From NCBI RefSeq assembly GCF_003001935.1, contig NZ_PVNG01000006.1, positions 186,001-250,000 of the forward strand: a stretch of 64,000 bases of DNA, written 5' to 3'. Source of the stretch: Nonomuraea fuscirosea. Its GTDB lineage: Bacteria > Actinomycetota > Actinomycetes > Streptosporangiales > Streptosporangiaceae. The position numbers and the translations under genes are program-made. The notes beneath the pieces were generated by a model. The model was not told the DNA's origin and did not search any database. It worked only from the letters and a program-made list of their open reading frames with translations. This document shows positions 30,977-38,239 of the stretch, one piece after another (the stretch's first letter is position 1; the number at the start of each line of letters is the position of its first letter).

Positions 30977-31798
30977 CTACACGGCCAGTGCGCGATGGGC
31001 CTGCCACGCGCACGCGGCGTCCGCCATTCGAGCAGTCCAGGACGCCGACGACGCCTCCGCCACCTCCCCCCACACGCGCACGCTCGCCGCAGCGAACAGG
31101 GCCAGCCCTTCAGCCGGCGCCTGCTGCCAGGCGGGCAGACCTGACACGGCACTCTCCGCCTGCGTGGCGGAGTGCCCGCCAGCGATGAGCCGAATAACGA
31201 GACACGCCGGGTCGATCCACCCCGCGCCCTGCGTCGCCCACGCCCAGTCGATCAGCAGCGCCCGGCTTCCGCTGATGAGGACGTTCAGCGGGTTGTAGTC
31301 GGTGTGCAGGAGAGCCGGCCCAGCGAACCAAGCCGCATGCTCAGGCTCGGTCACATACGGCCGCCAGCGATCCTCTGCGGACTTCAACGGCAAGTCCGGG
31401 CAGCGAATCTTCCCGAGCCTCGTCATCGTGTGCATAAGCCGAGGCAGATCCGCCGAGCCAGGCTCATACACCGCATGACGGCCTTCGACGGCCTCGAACC
31501 CGAGCAGGTCCCAGCCGTCCTCTTCGACGCGCCACAGAGCACGCGGTGCAACCCGGCCACCAACCCCAGCCACATACGGACTGATCATCCATTCCGCATC
31601 CTGCGTCCACCGCCGCGCGTACGTCTGCCGCAGGCCCTTAACGAACACGGTCCCCGAGTACGAGGTCACCAGCATCGCAACCGCGGAGTTCCACCCCTCC
31701 GACACCGTCCGCGCCGACCTCACCCGGCCCGTGTGCTTCTCCACCGCCTGCCGGGTACCAGCCGGCAGGTCCTCCCAGTTGACTCGCGTCAACGCCAT
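30977..31798 (-). CDS. Aminoglycoside-phosphotransferase-like kinase of RiPP-like cassette
   Basis: A 273-aa APH/choline-kinase-fold protein. The Brenner motif appears as LLHTDYNPLNVLI (catalytic Asp and Asn) and the metal-binding Asp as LLIDWAWAT; the Gly-rich N-lobe is weak. In class V lanthipeptide and thioamitide pathways, APH-like proteins phosphorylate Ser/Thr of a precursor peptide before elimination. The neighbouring peptide has two Ser between its Cys residues, so such a role is plausible. Antibiotic modification or self-protection are alternatives. ATG with GAGGAG SD. Third gene of the cassette, after a strong intercistronic hairpin. Confidence 0.75.
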   Translation of the reverse strand: MALTRVNWEDLPAGTRQAVEKHTGRVRSARTVSEGWNSAVAMLVTSYSGTVFVKGLRQTYARRWTQDAEWMISPYVAGVGGRVAPRALWRVEEDGWDLLGFEAVEGRHAVYEPGSADLPRLMHTMTRLGKIRCPDLPLKSAEDRWRPYVTEPEHAAWFAGPALLHTDYNPLNVLISGSRALLIDWAWATQGAGWIDPACLVIRLIAGGHSATQAESAVSGLPAWQQAPAEGLALFAAASVRVWGEVAEASSASWTARMADAACAWQAHRALAV

Positions 31799-31819
31799 AG
31801 ATGCTTCTCCTCACACGCC

Positions 31820-31853
31820 GGGGCTGCCCCACGATAACGCCTGGGGCAGCCCC
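31820..31853 (-). promoter_or_regulatory. Intercistronic hairpin between peptide and kinase genes
   Basis: GGGGCTGCCCC and GGGGCAGCCCC form a perfect 11-bp stem around a 12-base loop. It lies between the 39-aa peptide gene and the kinase gene, with no T-run after it. In peptide operons such hairpins act as attenuators or RNA-stability elements that raise precursor over enzyme expression. Confidence 0.7.
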
Positions 31854-31869
31854 TACCTGCGTATCTCTC

Positions 31870-31989
31870 CTAGTACGGCTGGTCGTCCGACGCCGAGCAC
31901 GAGCACTTCTGCGGAGCCAGAAGCTGCTCCATGTCCTCGATGATCTCGACATCCGCAGGCTTCGCAATGATCTCAACGAGCACGGTCAT
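31870..31989 (-). CDS. Candidate RiPP precursor peptide (39 aa)
   Basis: ATG at 31989 with a strong GGAGGTGA SD, 7 bases after the radical SAM gene stop. The N-terminal part is an acidic, hydrophobic leader-like helix (VLVEIIAKPADVEIIEDMEQLLAP). The C-terminal QKCSCSASDDQPY has Cys, Ser, Asp and a terminal Tyr, all common rSAM or dehydration targets. The split into leader and core, the strong SD, and the rSAM and kinase neighbours argue for a precursor. I do not recognise this core in any named RiPP family. Confidence 0.75.
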   Translation of the reverse strand: MTVLVEIIAKPADVEIIEDMEQLLAPQKCSCSASDDQPY

Positions 31990-31996
31990 GGGGTGT

Positions 31997-33103
31997 TCAC
32001 CTCCCTTCGTTCTCGGTGTGCTGGCAGTAGTTCGCCAGCGGCGACCGGGCCTTGCGGTAGAGCTGCACGAGCGGCATGCAGGTGCCGCACGTGCCCTGCA
32101 GCGTGCATCCCGTGCAGCCGCCCTGCCGCAAGAGCAGGGAGTCCGCGATCTGCCCGAGCCGGGCGAGCCCTTCGGCGCCCTCCGCGACCAGGTCCACGTT
32201 CGGCTCGCGCCCGATCTTGCAGATGGACGCCTTGCCGTGCGGGTCGACGTGGAAGAACGTGTGCCCGGCGTTGCAGCCGGTGAACGGCTTGCGCTTTCGG
32301 AGGTGCTCCACCGACTGCGACGGCAGCGTCTCCGCGCCACCGTAGATCGTCGGGGACATGTTGACGAACGTGACGTACGGGATGCCCCACCCGTCTGCCA
32401 GGGCCTCCATTTGCGCCACTTCGGCAGCGTTGTGGTTGGTGACGATCAGGGAGAACTTGAGCGGCAGGCCGGCTTCGACGGCAGCGGTGACGCCCTTGTG
32501 GAACTTCCGGAAGCTGCCGGGCCGGCGCGTCAGACCGTCGTAGCTGGCTTCTGTCGCGCCGTACACGCTGATCGTGATGTCGTGCGGCCGGTACGCGGTG
32601 AGCAGGTCCAACACCTTCGGCTCGTGCAACTTCGACCCGTTGGACAGGATGCTGATCATCATGCCGAGGTCGTAGGCCAGGCTGTACGTCTCGCCGAACA
32701 GCTTGTCGATCGTTGGCTCGCCGCCAGTGAGCTGCAGCCACAGCACGCCGACGTCCCGCAGGATGCACAACATCCGCTCCCGCTCGGGCCACGCCATGCC
32801 CTTGAATTCCTTGATCCCGAGGTAGCAGTGCTCGCAGTCGTAGTTGCAGCCCAGGTTGAGCTCGTACGTGGCGCGCACGTACTCGTAACCGGTGACCGGC
32901 CGGACCAGCACAGCCTCGGTGAACGGATCCAGGTCGACCGCCCCCCACAGCTGGGTGACGGCGTCAACGAACCACGCCGGCGCGGCGGCGACCTGGCACA
33001 GCTCGGCGTACTTGCCGCGCGAGATCCGCAGCCCACCCTCCCGGCCGGGGCAGAGCACCAGGTGCTGGCCTTCGAGGTAGGGACTCACGATGATGTTGTG
33101 CAT
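31997..33103 (-). CDS. Radical SAM/SPASM protein, putative peptide maturase
   Basis: A 368-aa protein. Residues about 1-75 form a small N-terminal domain (possible precursor-recognition element). The radical SAM core carries CNYDCEHC (CxxxCxxC) near residue 90 and the GGEP motif in WLQLTGGEPT. The C-terminal SPASM-like region is Cys-rich (FTGCNAGHTF, ICKIG, CTGCTLQGTCGTC, NYCQH) and can bind auxiliary 4Fe-4S clusters. Such enzymes install thioether or C-C crosslinks in peptides. Start 33103 has GGAG 8 bases upstream; a GTG at 33109 is less well placed. Confidence 0.85.
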   Translation of the reverse strand: MHNIIVSPYLEGQHLVLCPGREGGLRISRGKYAELCQVAAAPAWFVDAVTQLWGAVDLDPFTEAVLVRPVTGYEYVRATYELNLGCNYDCEHCYLGIKEFKGMAWPERERMLCILRDVGVLWLQLTGGEPTIDKLFGETYSLAYDLGMMISILSNGSKLHEPKVLDLLTAYRPHDITISVYGATEASYDGLTRRPGSFRKFHKGVTAAVEAGLPLKFSLIVTNHNAAEVAQMEALADGWGIPYVTFVNMSPTIYGGAETLPSQSVEHLRKRKPFTGCNAGHTFFHVDPHGKASICKIGREPNVDLVAEGAEGLARLGQIADSLLLRQGGCTGCTLQGTCGTCMPLVQLYRKARSPLANYCQHTENEGR

Positions 33104-33127
33104 GGGCACGCTCCGATCGTGGGTGGG

Positions 33128-33469
33128 TCAAAGAACGGTGGTGGATGTGTGCCGCCTGTTGGCGGCGCAGGTCGGGCCAGCGCACCGAGGAGGGTTCGGT
33201 ATCTGCCGGGCCCGCCGCAGCACGGCGATCAAGGGCGTGACGCACCAGAGCGAAGCGTCGTGCTGGAGCATCAGGGCCGGCCCGGCGGGTCCGCACTCGT
33301 CGCGCCACGCCTCCTCACGCTCCCGATGGAGAACGAGCCGGGCACGGCACGCCTGGCACATCTGCTCGGGATTGCGCTGAGTAACTCGTTCGAGAGACTC
33401 CAGAGCCGCGATGAACCCCAGCGCGTGAACGATTAACGCCGAAAGCAGGACGGTCAGCAATGCGTTCAT
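33128..33469 (-). CDS. Small membrane-anchored Cys-rich protein
   Basis: A 113-aa protein. An N-terminal membrane helix (ALLTVLLSALIVHALGFIAAL) is followed by a soluble part with CQACRARL, DECGPAG and CAGPTCAANRR, which may bind metal. The ATG overlaps the upstream stop (ATGA). It is upstream of and on the same strand as the rSAM gene (24-base gap), so it could belong to the cassette operon, perhaps in export. Function unknown. Confidence 0.6.
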   Translation of the reverse strand: MNALLTVLLSALIVHALGFIAALESLERVTQRNPEQMCQACRARLVLHREREEAWRDECGPAGPALMLQHDASLWCVTPLIAVLRRARQIPNPPRCAGPTCAANRRHTSTTVL

Positions 33470-33726
33470 GACATCGCCCTCCGCCTGAGGCATCTGGACC
33501 GATGAAGATTGGAGAGGTGCTCCCACGCTGCCATCGCCTGCCGGTACGGGCCTCGCGCAGTCTCCAGCAGGCGGCCCGATCGGCTCCACATCGTGACGGC
33601 GTACTGACTGCCCTCGCAGATGAGCGAGAACTCAGCGGCGCACGATCTCGTGCTGCACCACGAGGATTCCAGTACCGCGTAGACGATGTCTCTTCGTGGG
33701 ACGTACGGTCTCCACACGTATCGCAT
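33466..33726 (-). CDS. Small hypothetical protein heading cassette operon
   Basis: An 86-aa protein with strand-rich N-terminus (WRPYVPRRDIVYAVLESSWCS), SLICEGSQYAVTMWSRSGRLL and a basic helical C-terminus (AMAAWEHLSNLHRSRCLRRR). No family recognised. It overlaps the next gene by 4 bases. Likely first gene of the transcript that includes the rSAM, peptide and kinase genes, since a terminator separates it from the gene upstream. Confidence 0.6.
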   Translation of the reverse strand: MRYVWRPYVPRRDIVYAVLESSWCSTRSCAAEFSLICEGSQYAVTMWSRSGRLLETARGPYRQAMAAWEHLSNLHRSRCLRRRAMS

Positions 33727-33808
33727 GCGAATCAGTCACTTCCGGAGACGCGGCGGCCAACCTGTGGGTGGGGAAGGGGACGAGCCGCCGCGCCTGCTTC
33801 GGGAAAGC

Positions 33809-33837
33809 CCCCGGGCGGGAGAGGTCCCCACCCGGGG
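33809..33837. terminator. Hairpin terminator
   Basis: CCCCGGGCGGG and CCCACCCGGGG pair over about 11 bp with one G-T wobble and a short loop, between the acidic-repeat gene stop (33855) and the 86-aa gene start. It separates two leftward transcripts. Confidence 0.6.
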
Positions 33838-33854
33838 TGTCTTACGGTCGGTTA

Positions 33855-34262
33855 CTAGATGATCGTGCCGAGCTTGCGCCAGTCGTCGCCGGGCCTGCGG
33901 ATGTCGCCCGGGTGCTCCTGGTCTCGGACGGAGTAGGCGTCGTGGTCGTTGATCTTGGCGTACTCCAGCCCCAATCCGTCGGCCGTCTCGTACTGGTCCT
34001 CCAGCACGTCGAACGCGTAAAGGTCCGCGTCGTCGTCGGCCCATACGACCCCGGCACCTCTGCCGAGAATCGCGCCCAGCATGCGGAAGTCGTCACCGGG
34101 CCGGCGGATTTCCTCCTCCGGCCTGTCCTTGTCGCGGATCGCGTAGTCGTCGGCGTCGCCGATGGGGGCGTACTCCAGGCCCGTACCCTTGATCAGCGCC
34201 CACTTGTCCGGGTCCACTTTGACACTGTGCAGGTCCGCCTCGATGCTGCGGGCTGTCATCAT
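33855..34262 (-). CDS. Acidic protein with internal duplication
   Basis: A 135-aa, strongly acidic protein. Two similar units are seen: GLEYAPIGDADDYAIRDKDR...RRPGDDFRMLG and GLEYAKINDHDAYSVRDQEH...RRPGDDWRKLG. They are separated by about 30 residues with GVVWADDDADLYAFDV. No known domain. ATG 34262 with GAGGAG 7 bases upstream is preferred; an immediately following ATG is possible. It could be a DNA-mimic or peptide-binding protein; that is speculation. Confidence 0.65.
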   Translation of the reverse strand: MMTARSIEADLHSVKVDPDKWALIKGTGLEYAPIGDADDYAIRDKDRPEEEIRRPGDDFRMLGAILGRGAGVVWADDDADLYAFDVLEDQYETADGLGLEYAKINDHDAYSVRDQEHPGDIRRPGDDWRKLGTII

Positions 34263-34474
34263 TGGTGTTCTCCTCGGGGTCGGTTTCTTCGGTGGCGCCG
34301 GGCGGGGCCGGCGTCTTGGGTCCCTCAACCCGCCGAAGCCATATGCAGCGACGGGCTGAGGGGGCTTCAGGTGCGGCGCCTGGCCAAGATCTCCATCTGA
34401 TCGACCGGGTCCGCCACGAGGCTGGCAAGGCTCCAGCGCTGCAGCACCGGCAACCGGCGGGGCCGGGGCGTCGT

Positions 34475-34837
34475 TCATGGCGCGCGGAACTGGTGAAGAA
34501 CATCCGTCTGCCACGACAGCGCCGCAGCGAGTGCCACGGCGTCTGACAGATCGATCGTTGCCACGGCACCGGCTTCTTTCATCTCCGGCGTGATGACGCT
34601 GATCAGTTCGGCGACCCACCGTTCCCGGCCGTTCTGGTCTCGGCGCCGGTAGATGTTCCATCCGGGGTAGTTCGTGCGAAGCACGTCAAGGTCACGCCGC
34701 GCGCGCTGATCGCGGGCCACGCTGGCTCGTGCCGCAACCTTGGCCCGTGCGACGGCCCCTTCTATATCGGCAGCTGCCGCCATGGCCTGGCCAATGGCCA
34801 CCGGCCGACACTCGCAGCGTTCTTCTTTCATCGTCAT
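34475..34837 (-). CDS. Small hypothetical protein divergent from XRE regulator
   Basis: A 120-aa protein. A Cys pair (EERCECRP) near the N-terminus, a long Ala-rich helix (AMAAAADIEGAVARAKVAARASVARDQRARRDLD) and a C-terminal alpha-beta part (GWNIYRRRDQNGRERWVAELIS) are visible. Divergent from the XRE gene (129-base spacer). This arrangement recalls regulator-target pairs on actinomycete elements. Function unknown. The 212 bases between its stop and 34262 hold no gene I can support. Confidence 0.6.
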   Translation of the reverse strand: MTMKEERCECRPVAIGQAMAAAADIEGAVARAKVAARASVARDQRARRDLDVLRTNYPGWNIYRRRDQNGRERWVAELISVITPEMKEAGAVATIDLSDAVALAAALSWQTDVLHQFRAP

Positions 34838-34966
34838 CCCGAATCCCAGATTCACGGAGCGTAAATACTCGGTGATGTCATAGTGGGGAGCAGGATCGGG
34901 GCGTCGCCAGAGTGGCGGCGTGGCGCAGGCCAACGCGCCACGCACGCCACGGAATCCGAGGTCACC

Positions 34967-36298
34967 ATGGGCGTACCATCGTCGCAAGAAGCATCTACAT
35001 GGACCCTTTTCGGAGCCATGCTGCGGCTGGAACGCGAACGAACCGGAATGGGCCTGCGCGCTGTAGCGGCGGCCATCCCCGTGGATTACTCCCAGGTGGG
35101 CAAGTGGGAACGAGGTGTCCACCGCCCGCCCGCTGACGCCATCAAGAAGATCGACACCATACTGAACACCAACGGCCGATTGGCGAATCTGCATGCCGCA
35201 ATGACAGAACTGGTCGAATTGCGGGCATACAACACCAAACCGGCCACCGTCTCAGCCAGTAGCGGGGAAATGGACGAGATACGCAGACAGCTCCTTAGCG
35301 GGCTCGTAACGCTCGGCGCAGCAGGACCAGCCGCCCACATCTTCGGTGCCCTCGACAACCTTCGGAACCTCGTCGACGACCGCGTTGGCAGCTCCCAACT
35401 CAGCGAATGGCAAGAGCTCGCCTGGGAGTACGCCCTGATCGTGCGCGACCGCGTCGATGTCATCACCGATCTATCCCAAGACCTACTCGCCCTGCAGCGA
35501 CTAACGATGGCGGCACCCCCCGGCGAGGCCCGCGACTGGGAGCGCGTCAACGCCCGCATGACCTTCCTGCTCGCCTTCTCCCTCGGCCAAGCTGGCAACG
35601 AACGCGAGTCGCGCCGCTGGTGGGCCTCGGCCCGCCGATCCGCAGCCCGCGCCGACGACCCTGAATTCCTCGGCACCATCAACGCGATCGAGGCGGTGCA
35701 GGCGCTGTACGAGAAGCGCCCCATTCCAGTCGTGATGGCCCGGGTCGACGCCGCTATAGCTGCGGTGCAGGGCCGCCCATGCCGCGCCCTGGCCGGCGCG
35801 TATGGGGCCAAGGCGCACGCGCTCGTGCTGCTCGGCGACCAGGTCGGCGCGCTGGCGGCCATGGAGGAGCAGGCACGCGTCTTCGAGCAGTTGCCCGCCG
35901 ACGTCGTGCAGGACCGCGCGTCGTTGTACGGCTGGCCGGTGGAGCGGCTGCTCCACACACGATCACTGATCTACACGCTGGCAGGACACGCCGGTGCCGC
36001 AGCGGCGCAGGAGGAAGCGCTCGCTGCATATCCTGTCGGCCCTGCGCCTGCCGCCCAGGCCCGGCAGACAGCTCAAGTACGTCTCCACCAGGCCATAACA
36101 GTGATCCAGCGGGGAGCAATCACTGACGGCATCGAGCACGCGCGCAGTGCGCTCACCGCTCTGCCGCCCGGCCGCACGAGCTACCTGCGGCACCTCGCTG
36201 GCACCGTTCTGGAATCGGTGCCGGCCGTGGAGCGCGCGAGGCCGCCCGCGGCGGAGTATCGCGCCTACCTGCAACTACCGCCTGGCGAGAGGGAGTGA
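34967..36298 (+). CDS. XRE HTH regulator with TPR-like C-terminus
   Basis: A 443-aa protein. The N-terminal Cro/CI HTH (about 15-70: LRLERERTGMGLRAVAAAIPVDYSQVGKWERGVHRPPADAIKKID) precedes a long helical region (about 130-430) of TPR-like pairs (ALVLLGDQVGALAAMEEQARVFEQL, AAAQEEALAAYPVGPAPAAQARQTAQVRLHQAI). This is a large Streptomyces-type class that senses peptides or small ligands. It starts at ATG 34967 with GAGG 5 bases upstream. The GNAT gene follows with 1 base between stop and GTG. A candidate master regulator of the element. Confidence 0.85.
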   Translation: MGVPSSQEASTWTLFGAMLRLERERTGMGLRAVAAAIPVDYSQVGKWERGVHRPPADAIKKIDTILNTNGRLANLHAAMTELVELRAYNTKPATVSASSGEMDEIRRQLLSGLVTLGAAGPAAHIFGALDNLRNLVDDRVGSSQLSEWQELAWEYALIVRDRVDVITDLSQDLLALQRLTMAAPPGEARDWERVNARMTFLLAFSLGQAGNERESRRWWASARRSAARADDPEFLGTINAIEAVQALYEKRPIPVVMARVDAAIAAVQGRPCRALAGAYGAKAHALVLLGDQVGALAAMEEQARVFEQLPADVVQDRASLYGWPVERLLHTRSLIYTLAGHAGAAAAQEEALAAYPVGPAPAAQARQTAQVRLHQAITVIQRGAITDGIEHARSALTALPPGRTSYLRHLAGTVLESVPAVERARPPAAEYRAYLQLPPGERE

Positions 36299-36299
36299 C

Positions 36300-36845
36300 G
36301 TGGGGTTCGTGTTCCGCCACATGACTGGGGAGAAGGCCAAGGCTGTCCTGGACGAGCCGTACGTCAGCATCTACCTCGCCATCCGGGCCGAGCCGCCCTA
36401 CAACGGCGGGCCGCTCTACGATCGGGACCGGTTCCTGGAGCGGACCGGCAAGCAGACAGAGCTGCCCGGTTTCGAGCTGGTGGCTGCCGAGTGGGACGGC
36501 GTGCTGGCGGGATTCGCGTTCGGGTTCACGATGGCGGCTGGAATGTGGTGGGGCGGTGAAACCACGCCACCACCTCAAGAAGTAGTGGACGCGCCGAAGT
36601 TGGCTGTAGTTGAGCTGGATCTCCTGCCGGAGCATCGCGGCCAGGGCGTCGGCCGGCGGCTGCTCAGCGAGCTGCTCGACGATCGAGAGGAGCCGTTAGC
36701 GACTCTGCTGTCACGGCCGGACACGCCCGCTCACGCCATGTATCAGCGTTGGGGGTGGAGGTTGGTCGGCGCCGTGCGGCCTGCGCCGGACGCCGTCGTC
36801 GCCGATGCGATGGTGACCAGTCTCGCCGTCCCGGTCGGCGAGTGA
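36300..36845 (+). CDS. GNAT family N-acetyltransferase
   Basis: A 181-aa GNAT. Strand 4 LAVVELDLLPEHRGQGVGRRLLSELL contains the acetyl-CoA loop RGQGVGRRL. The C-terminal MYQRWGWRLVGAV is the usual closing motif. GTG start at 36300 directly after the XRE stop, with GGGAG just before it, so it is translationally coupled. Substrate unknown; a toxin, an antibiotic or the cassette peptide are conceivable. Confidence 0.85.
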   Translation: MGFVFRHMTGEKAKAVLDEPYVSIYLAIRAEPPYNGGPLYDRDRFLERTGKQTELPGFELVAAEWDGVLAGFAFGFTMAAGMWWGGETTPPPQEVVDAPKLAVVELDLLPEHRGQGVGRRLLSELLDDREEPLATLLSRPDTPAHAMYQRWGWRLVGAVRPAPDAVVADAMVTSLAVPVGE

Positions 36846-36900
36846 ACTTTCCCAAGGGAATCCCCACACTAAGGCCCTACGGCGGTGCGACAATCGCCGC

Positions 36901-37299
36901 ATGACCGCTGCTGAGCATGCAATGTTCGGGCCGTACGGCAAGGAGACCGGCACTTCCGCCGCTGGCGACGAGCTGGTCGACCGGGCGATTATCTGCGCCC
37001 GGGCGGCGGCTGACGCCGACCCTGCCAAGATGCCCGTCAGCGACGACTACATTGGCGTGCTCAACACGCTGGACGCCGTGCTCAGCGCCCAGCCTCTCAA
37101 CGTCCACGAGGTGCGCGACGCGGCCTGCCGGTACGCGGCCGCGTTCGCCTTTCCCTCCGATGAGAACACCCTCGTCGCCAGCGGGGCCGGGGTGGACGAG
37201 ATGGCGCTCATGGAGTCCGTCCTGCTCCTGCGGGAGGCGATCGAGGCGCAGGATGCGACGCACGCGCAGCTGAACCAACGGTTCCCCGAGTCGAACTGA
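36901..37299 (+). CDS. Hypothetical acidic helical protein
   Basis: A 132-aa, Ala/Asp/Glu-rich, probably all-helical protein (DELVDRAIICARAAADADPAKMP, VHEVRDAACRYAAAFAF, MESVLLLREAIEAQDATHAQL). No recognised family. GACAAT 6 bases before the ATG suggests a leaderless transcript, separate from the XRE-GNAT pair. Confidence 0.65.
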   Translation: MTAAEHAMFGPYGKETGTSAAGDELVDRAIICARAAADADPAKMPVSDDYIGVLNTLDAVLSAQPLNVHEVRDAACRYAAAFAFPSDENTLVASGAGVDEMALMESVLLLREAIEAQDATHAQLNQRFPESN

Positions 37300-37338
37300 A
37301 CGCTGGAGTCTTCTCCTCCGGTACCCCGGATAGCATGT

Positions 37339-37358
37339 TGCAAGCAATAAAGCTTGCG
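37339..37358. repeat. Element dyad copy 8, before HTH gene
   Basis: TGCAAGC-AATAAA-GCTTGCG in the promoter region 40 bases upstream of the 66-aa HTH gene. This is the best candidate for an autoregulatory operator among the copies. Confidence 0.85.
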
Positions 37359-37397
37359 AGATGATGAGACGATCACACGCCTCATCTGGGAGCATCC

Positions 37398-37598
37398 ATG
37401 ACACAGAGCACAGCAAACGACGATCTCAAGGTCGAGATCGTCCGCAAGTACGTCGACGACGGCCTGAGCGTCCGCCTCACCGCCGAGGCCGTCGGCAAAA
37501 GCTTCGGATTCGTCCACCGGATCCTCAAGGACGCCGGCGTCACCATGAGGTCGCGCGGCGGCGCCCGGAAGAAGCCCGCCACCGAAGCTGGCAACTAG
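37398..37598 (+). CDS. 66-aa helix-turn-helix protein
   Basis: A small HTH protein: KYVDDGLSVRLTAEAVGKSFGFVHRILKDAGVTMRSRGG. It closely follows a conserved actinobacterial type (YExGxSIRxLAExTGRSYGFVHRxLxExGVTLRxRGG). Single DNA-binding domain with basic tail. Located between two of the key sites, dyad copy 8 just upstream and the late-operon terminator just downstream. It is a candidate for the protein that binds the dispersed 20-bp dyads, though the XRE protein is an alternative. Confidence 0.8.
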   Translation: MTQSTANDDLKVEIVRKYVDDGLSVRLTAEAVGKSFGFVHRILKDAGVTMRSRGGARKKPATEAGN

Positions 37599-37616
37599 CT
37601 GCGGAAACGCGGAAAA

Positions 37617-37650
37617 CGCCCCGCTCCTCCCATCAGGGAGAAGCGGGGCG
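37617..37650. terminator. Bidirectional terminator ending the phage late operon
   Basis: CGCCCCGCT / AGCGGGGCG with inner CTCCC / GGGAG and loop ATCA forms a stem of about 14 bp. On the minus strand it is followed by GTTTTCC, so it best terminates the leftward late operon, whose last gene ends at 37666. It also closes the rightward HTH transcript. Confidence 0.85.
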
Positions 37651-37665
37651 TACCCGTTCAAGCGT

Positions 37666-37923
37666 TTACCGCTGCGTGTCCGGCAGGTCTGGCCGCGGCG
37701 TGTGCCGGGCCTTCCACCCGGCGACGGCCGAGAGCGCGGTCGGCACGAGCGGCAGGATGACGGCCTCCACCCAGTCCGGCAGGAACGCGATCAGCGACGG
37801 GGCGTCGGCAACGGTCTGCAGGATCGCCATGCCGGCCACGCCGGACAGGTAGGCGGTCAGCGTCATGGCCTTGACCTTGGTCTCGACCGGGCGGGTGTAC
37901 GTCGGCTCCGGGTCAGCGTGCAT
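37666..37923 (-). CDS. Phage holin-like membrane protein
   Basis: An 85-aa protein with two hydrophobic helices (TLTAYLSGVAGMAILQTVADA; WVEAVILPLVPTALSAVAGW) and a charged C-terminus, the usual size and topology of class II holins. It lies near two amidases at the end of the late operon. Holins form membrane lesions that time lysis. GGAGAGACC SD before ATG 37923. A dyad copy separates it from the upstream gene. Confidence 0.75.
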   Translation of the reverse strand: MHADPEPTYTRPVETKVKAMTLTAYLSGVAGMAILQTVADAPSLIAFLPDWVEAVILPLVPTALSAVAGWKARHTPRPDLPDTQR

Positions 37924-37952
37924 GGTCTCTCCTTCGGGGACGAATCGAGTCG

Positions 37953-37972
37953 CGCCAGCTGTAGTGCTGGCG
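37953..37972. repeat. Element dyad copy 9
   Basis: CGCCAGC-TGTAGT-GCTGGCG, perfect 7-bp arms, between the Acb2/Tad1-like gene stop and the holin gene SD. Confidence 0.85.
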
Positions 37973-37980
37973 TCAGGTGG

Positions 37981-38199
37981 TTACCGGGGCGGCAGGGCGG
38001 CCCGGACGAAACAGTCCTTCGCCTCCAAGAGCTTGCGCAGCCCCACCGTCAGCTCCGTGCCGTCCGGCAGCGCGTCGATCATGGCCTGGGCCAGGTCCGC
38101 AGACGGCTTGGACACCGCCTGAAGATGCGGCGGCAGATGGTCGTACTCGAAGAACCTGGCGATGGCCACCGTGGCGGGATGGCGTCCGATGACGTTCAA
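37981..38199 (-). CDS. Acb2/Tad1-like helical hairpin protein (candidate anti-defence)
   Basis: A 72-aa protein: RHPATVAIARFFEYDHLPPHLQAVSKPSADLAQAMIDALPDG, then ELTVGLRKLLEAKDCFVRAAL. The pattern F-x-Y/H...LP-x-x-LQ...A-x-x-M...LP...L-x-KL-E-A-K/V-x-x-A-x-AA resembles the helical hairpin of Acb2 and Tad1, phage proteins that sequester the cyclic nucleotides of CBASS or Thoeris. Many actinophages carry such small genes. I rate the family match as likely but the biochemical role as unproven. Confidence 0.55.
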   Translation of the reverse strand: MNVIGRHPATVAIARFFEYDHLPPHLQAVSKPSADLAQAMIDALPDGTELTVGLRKLLEAKDCFVRAALPPR

Positions 38200-38219
38200 C
38201 TGCTCTCCTTCGAGGGTCG

Positions 38220-38239
38220 GGCCAGCGGTAGTGCTGGCA
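38220..38239. repeat. Element dyad copy 10
   Basis: GGCCAGC-GGTAGT-GCTGGCA, perfect inner arms GCCAGC/GCTGGC, ending directly at the amidase stop codon. Confidence 0.8.
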
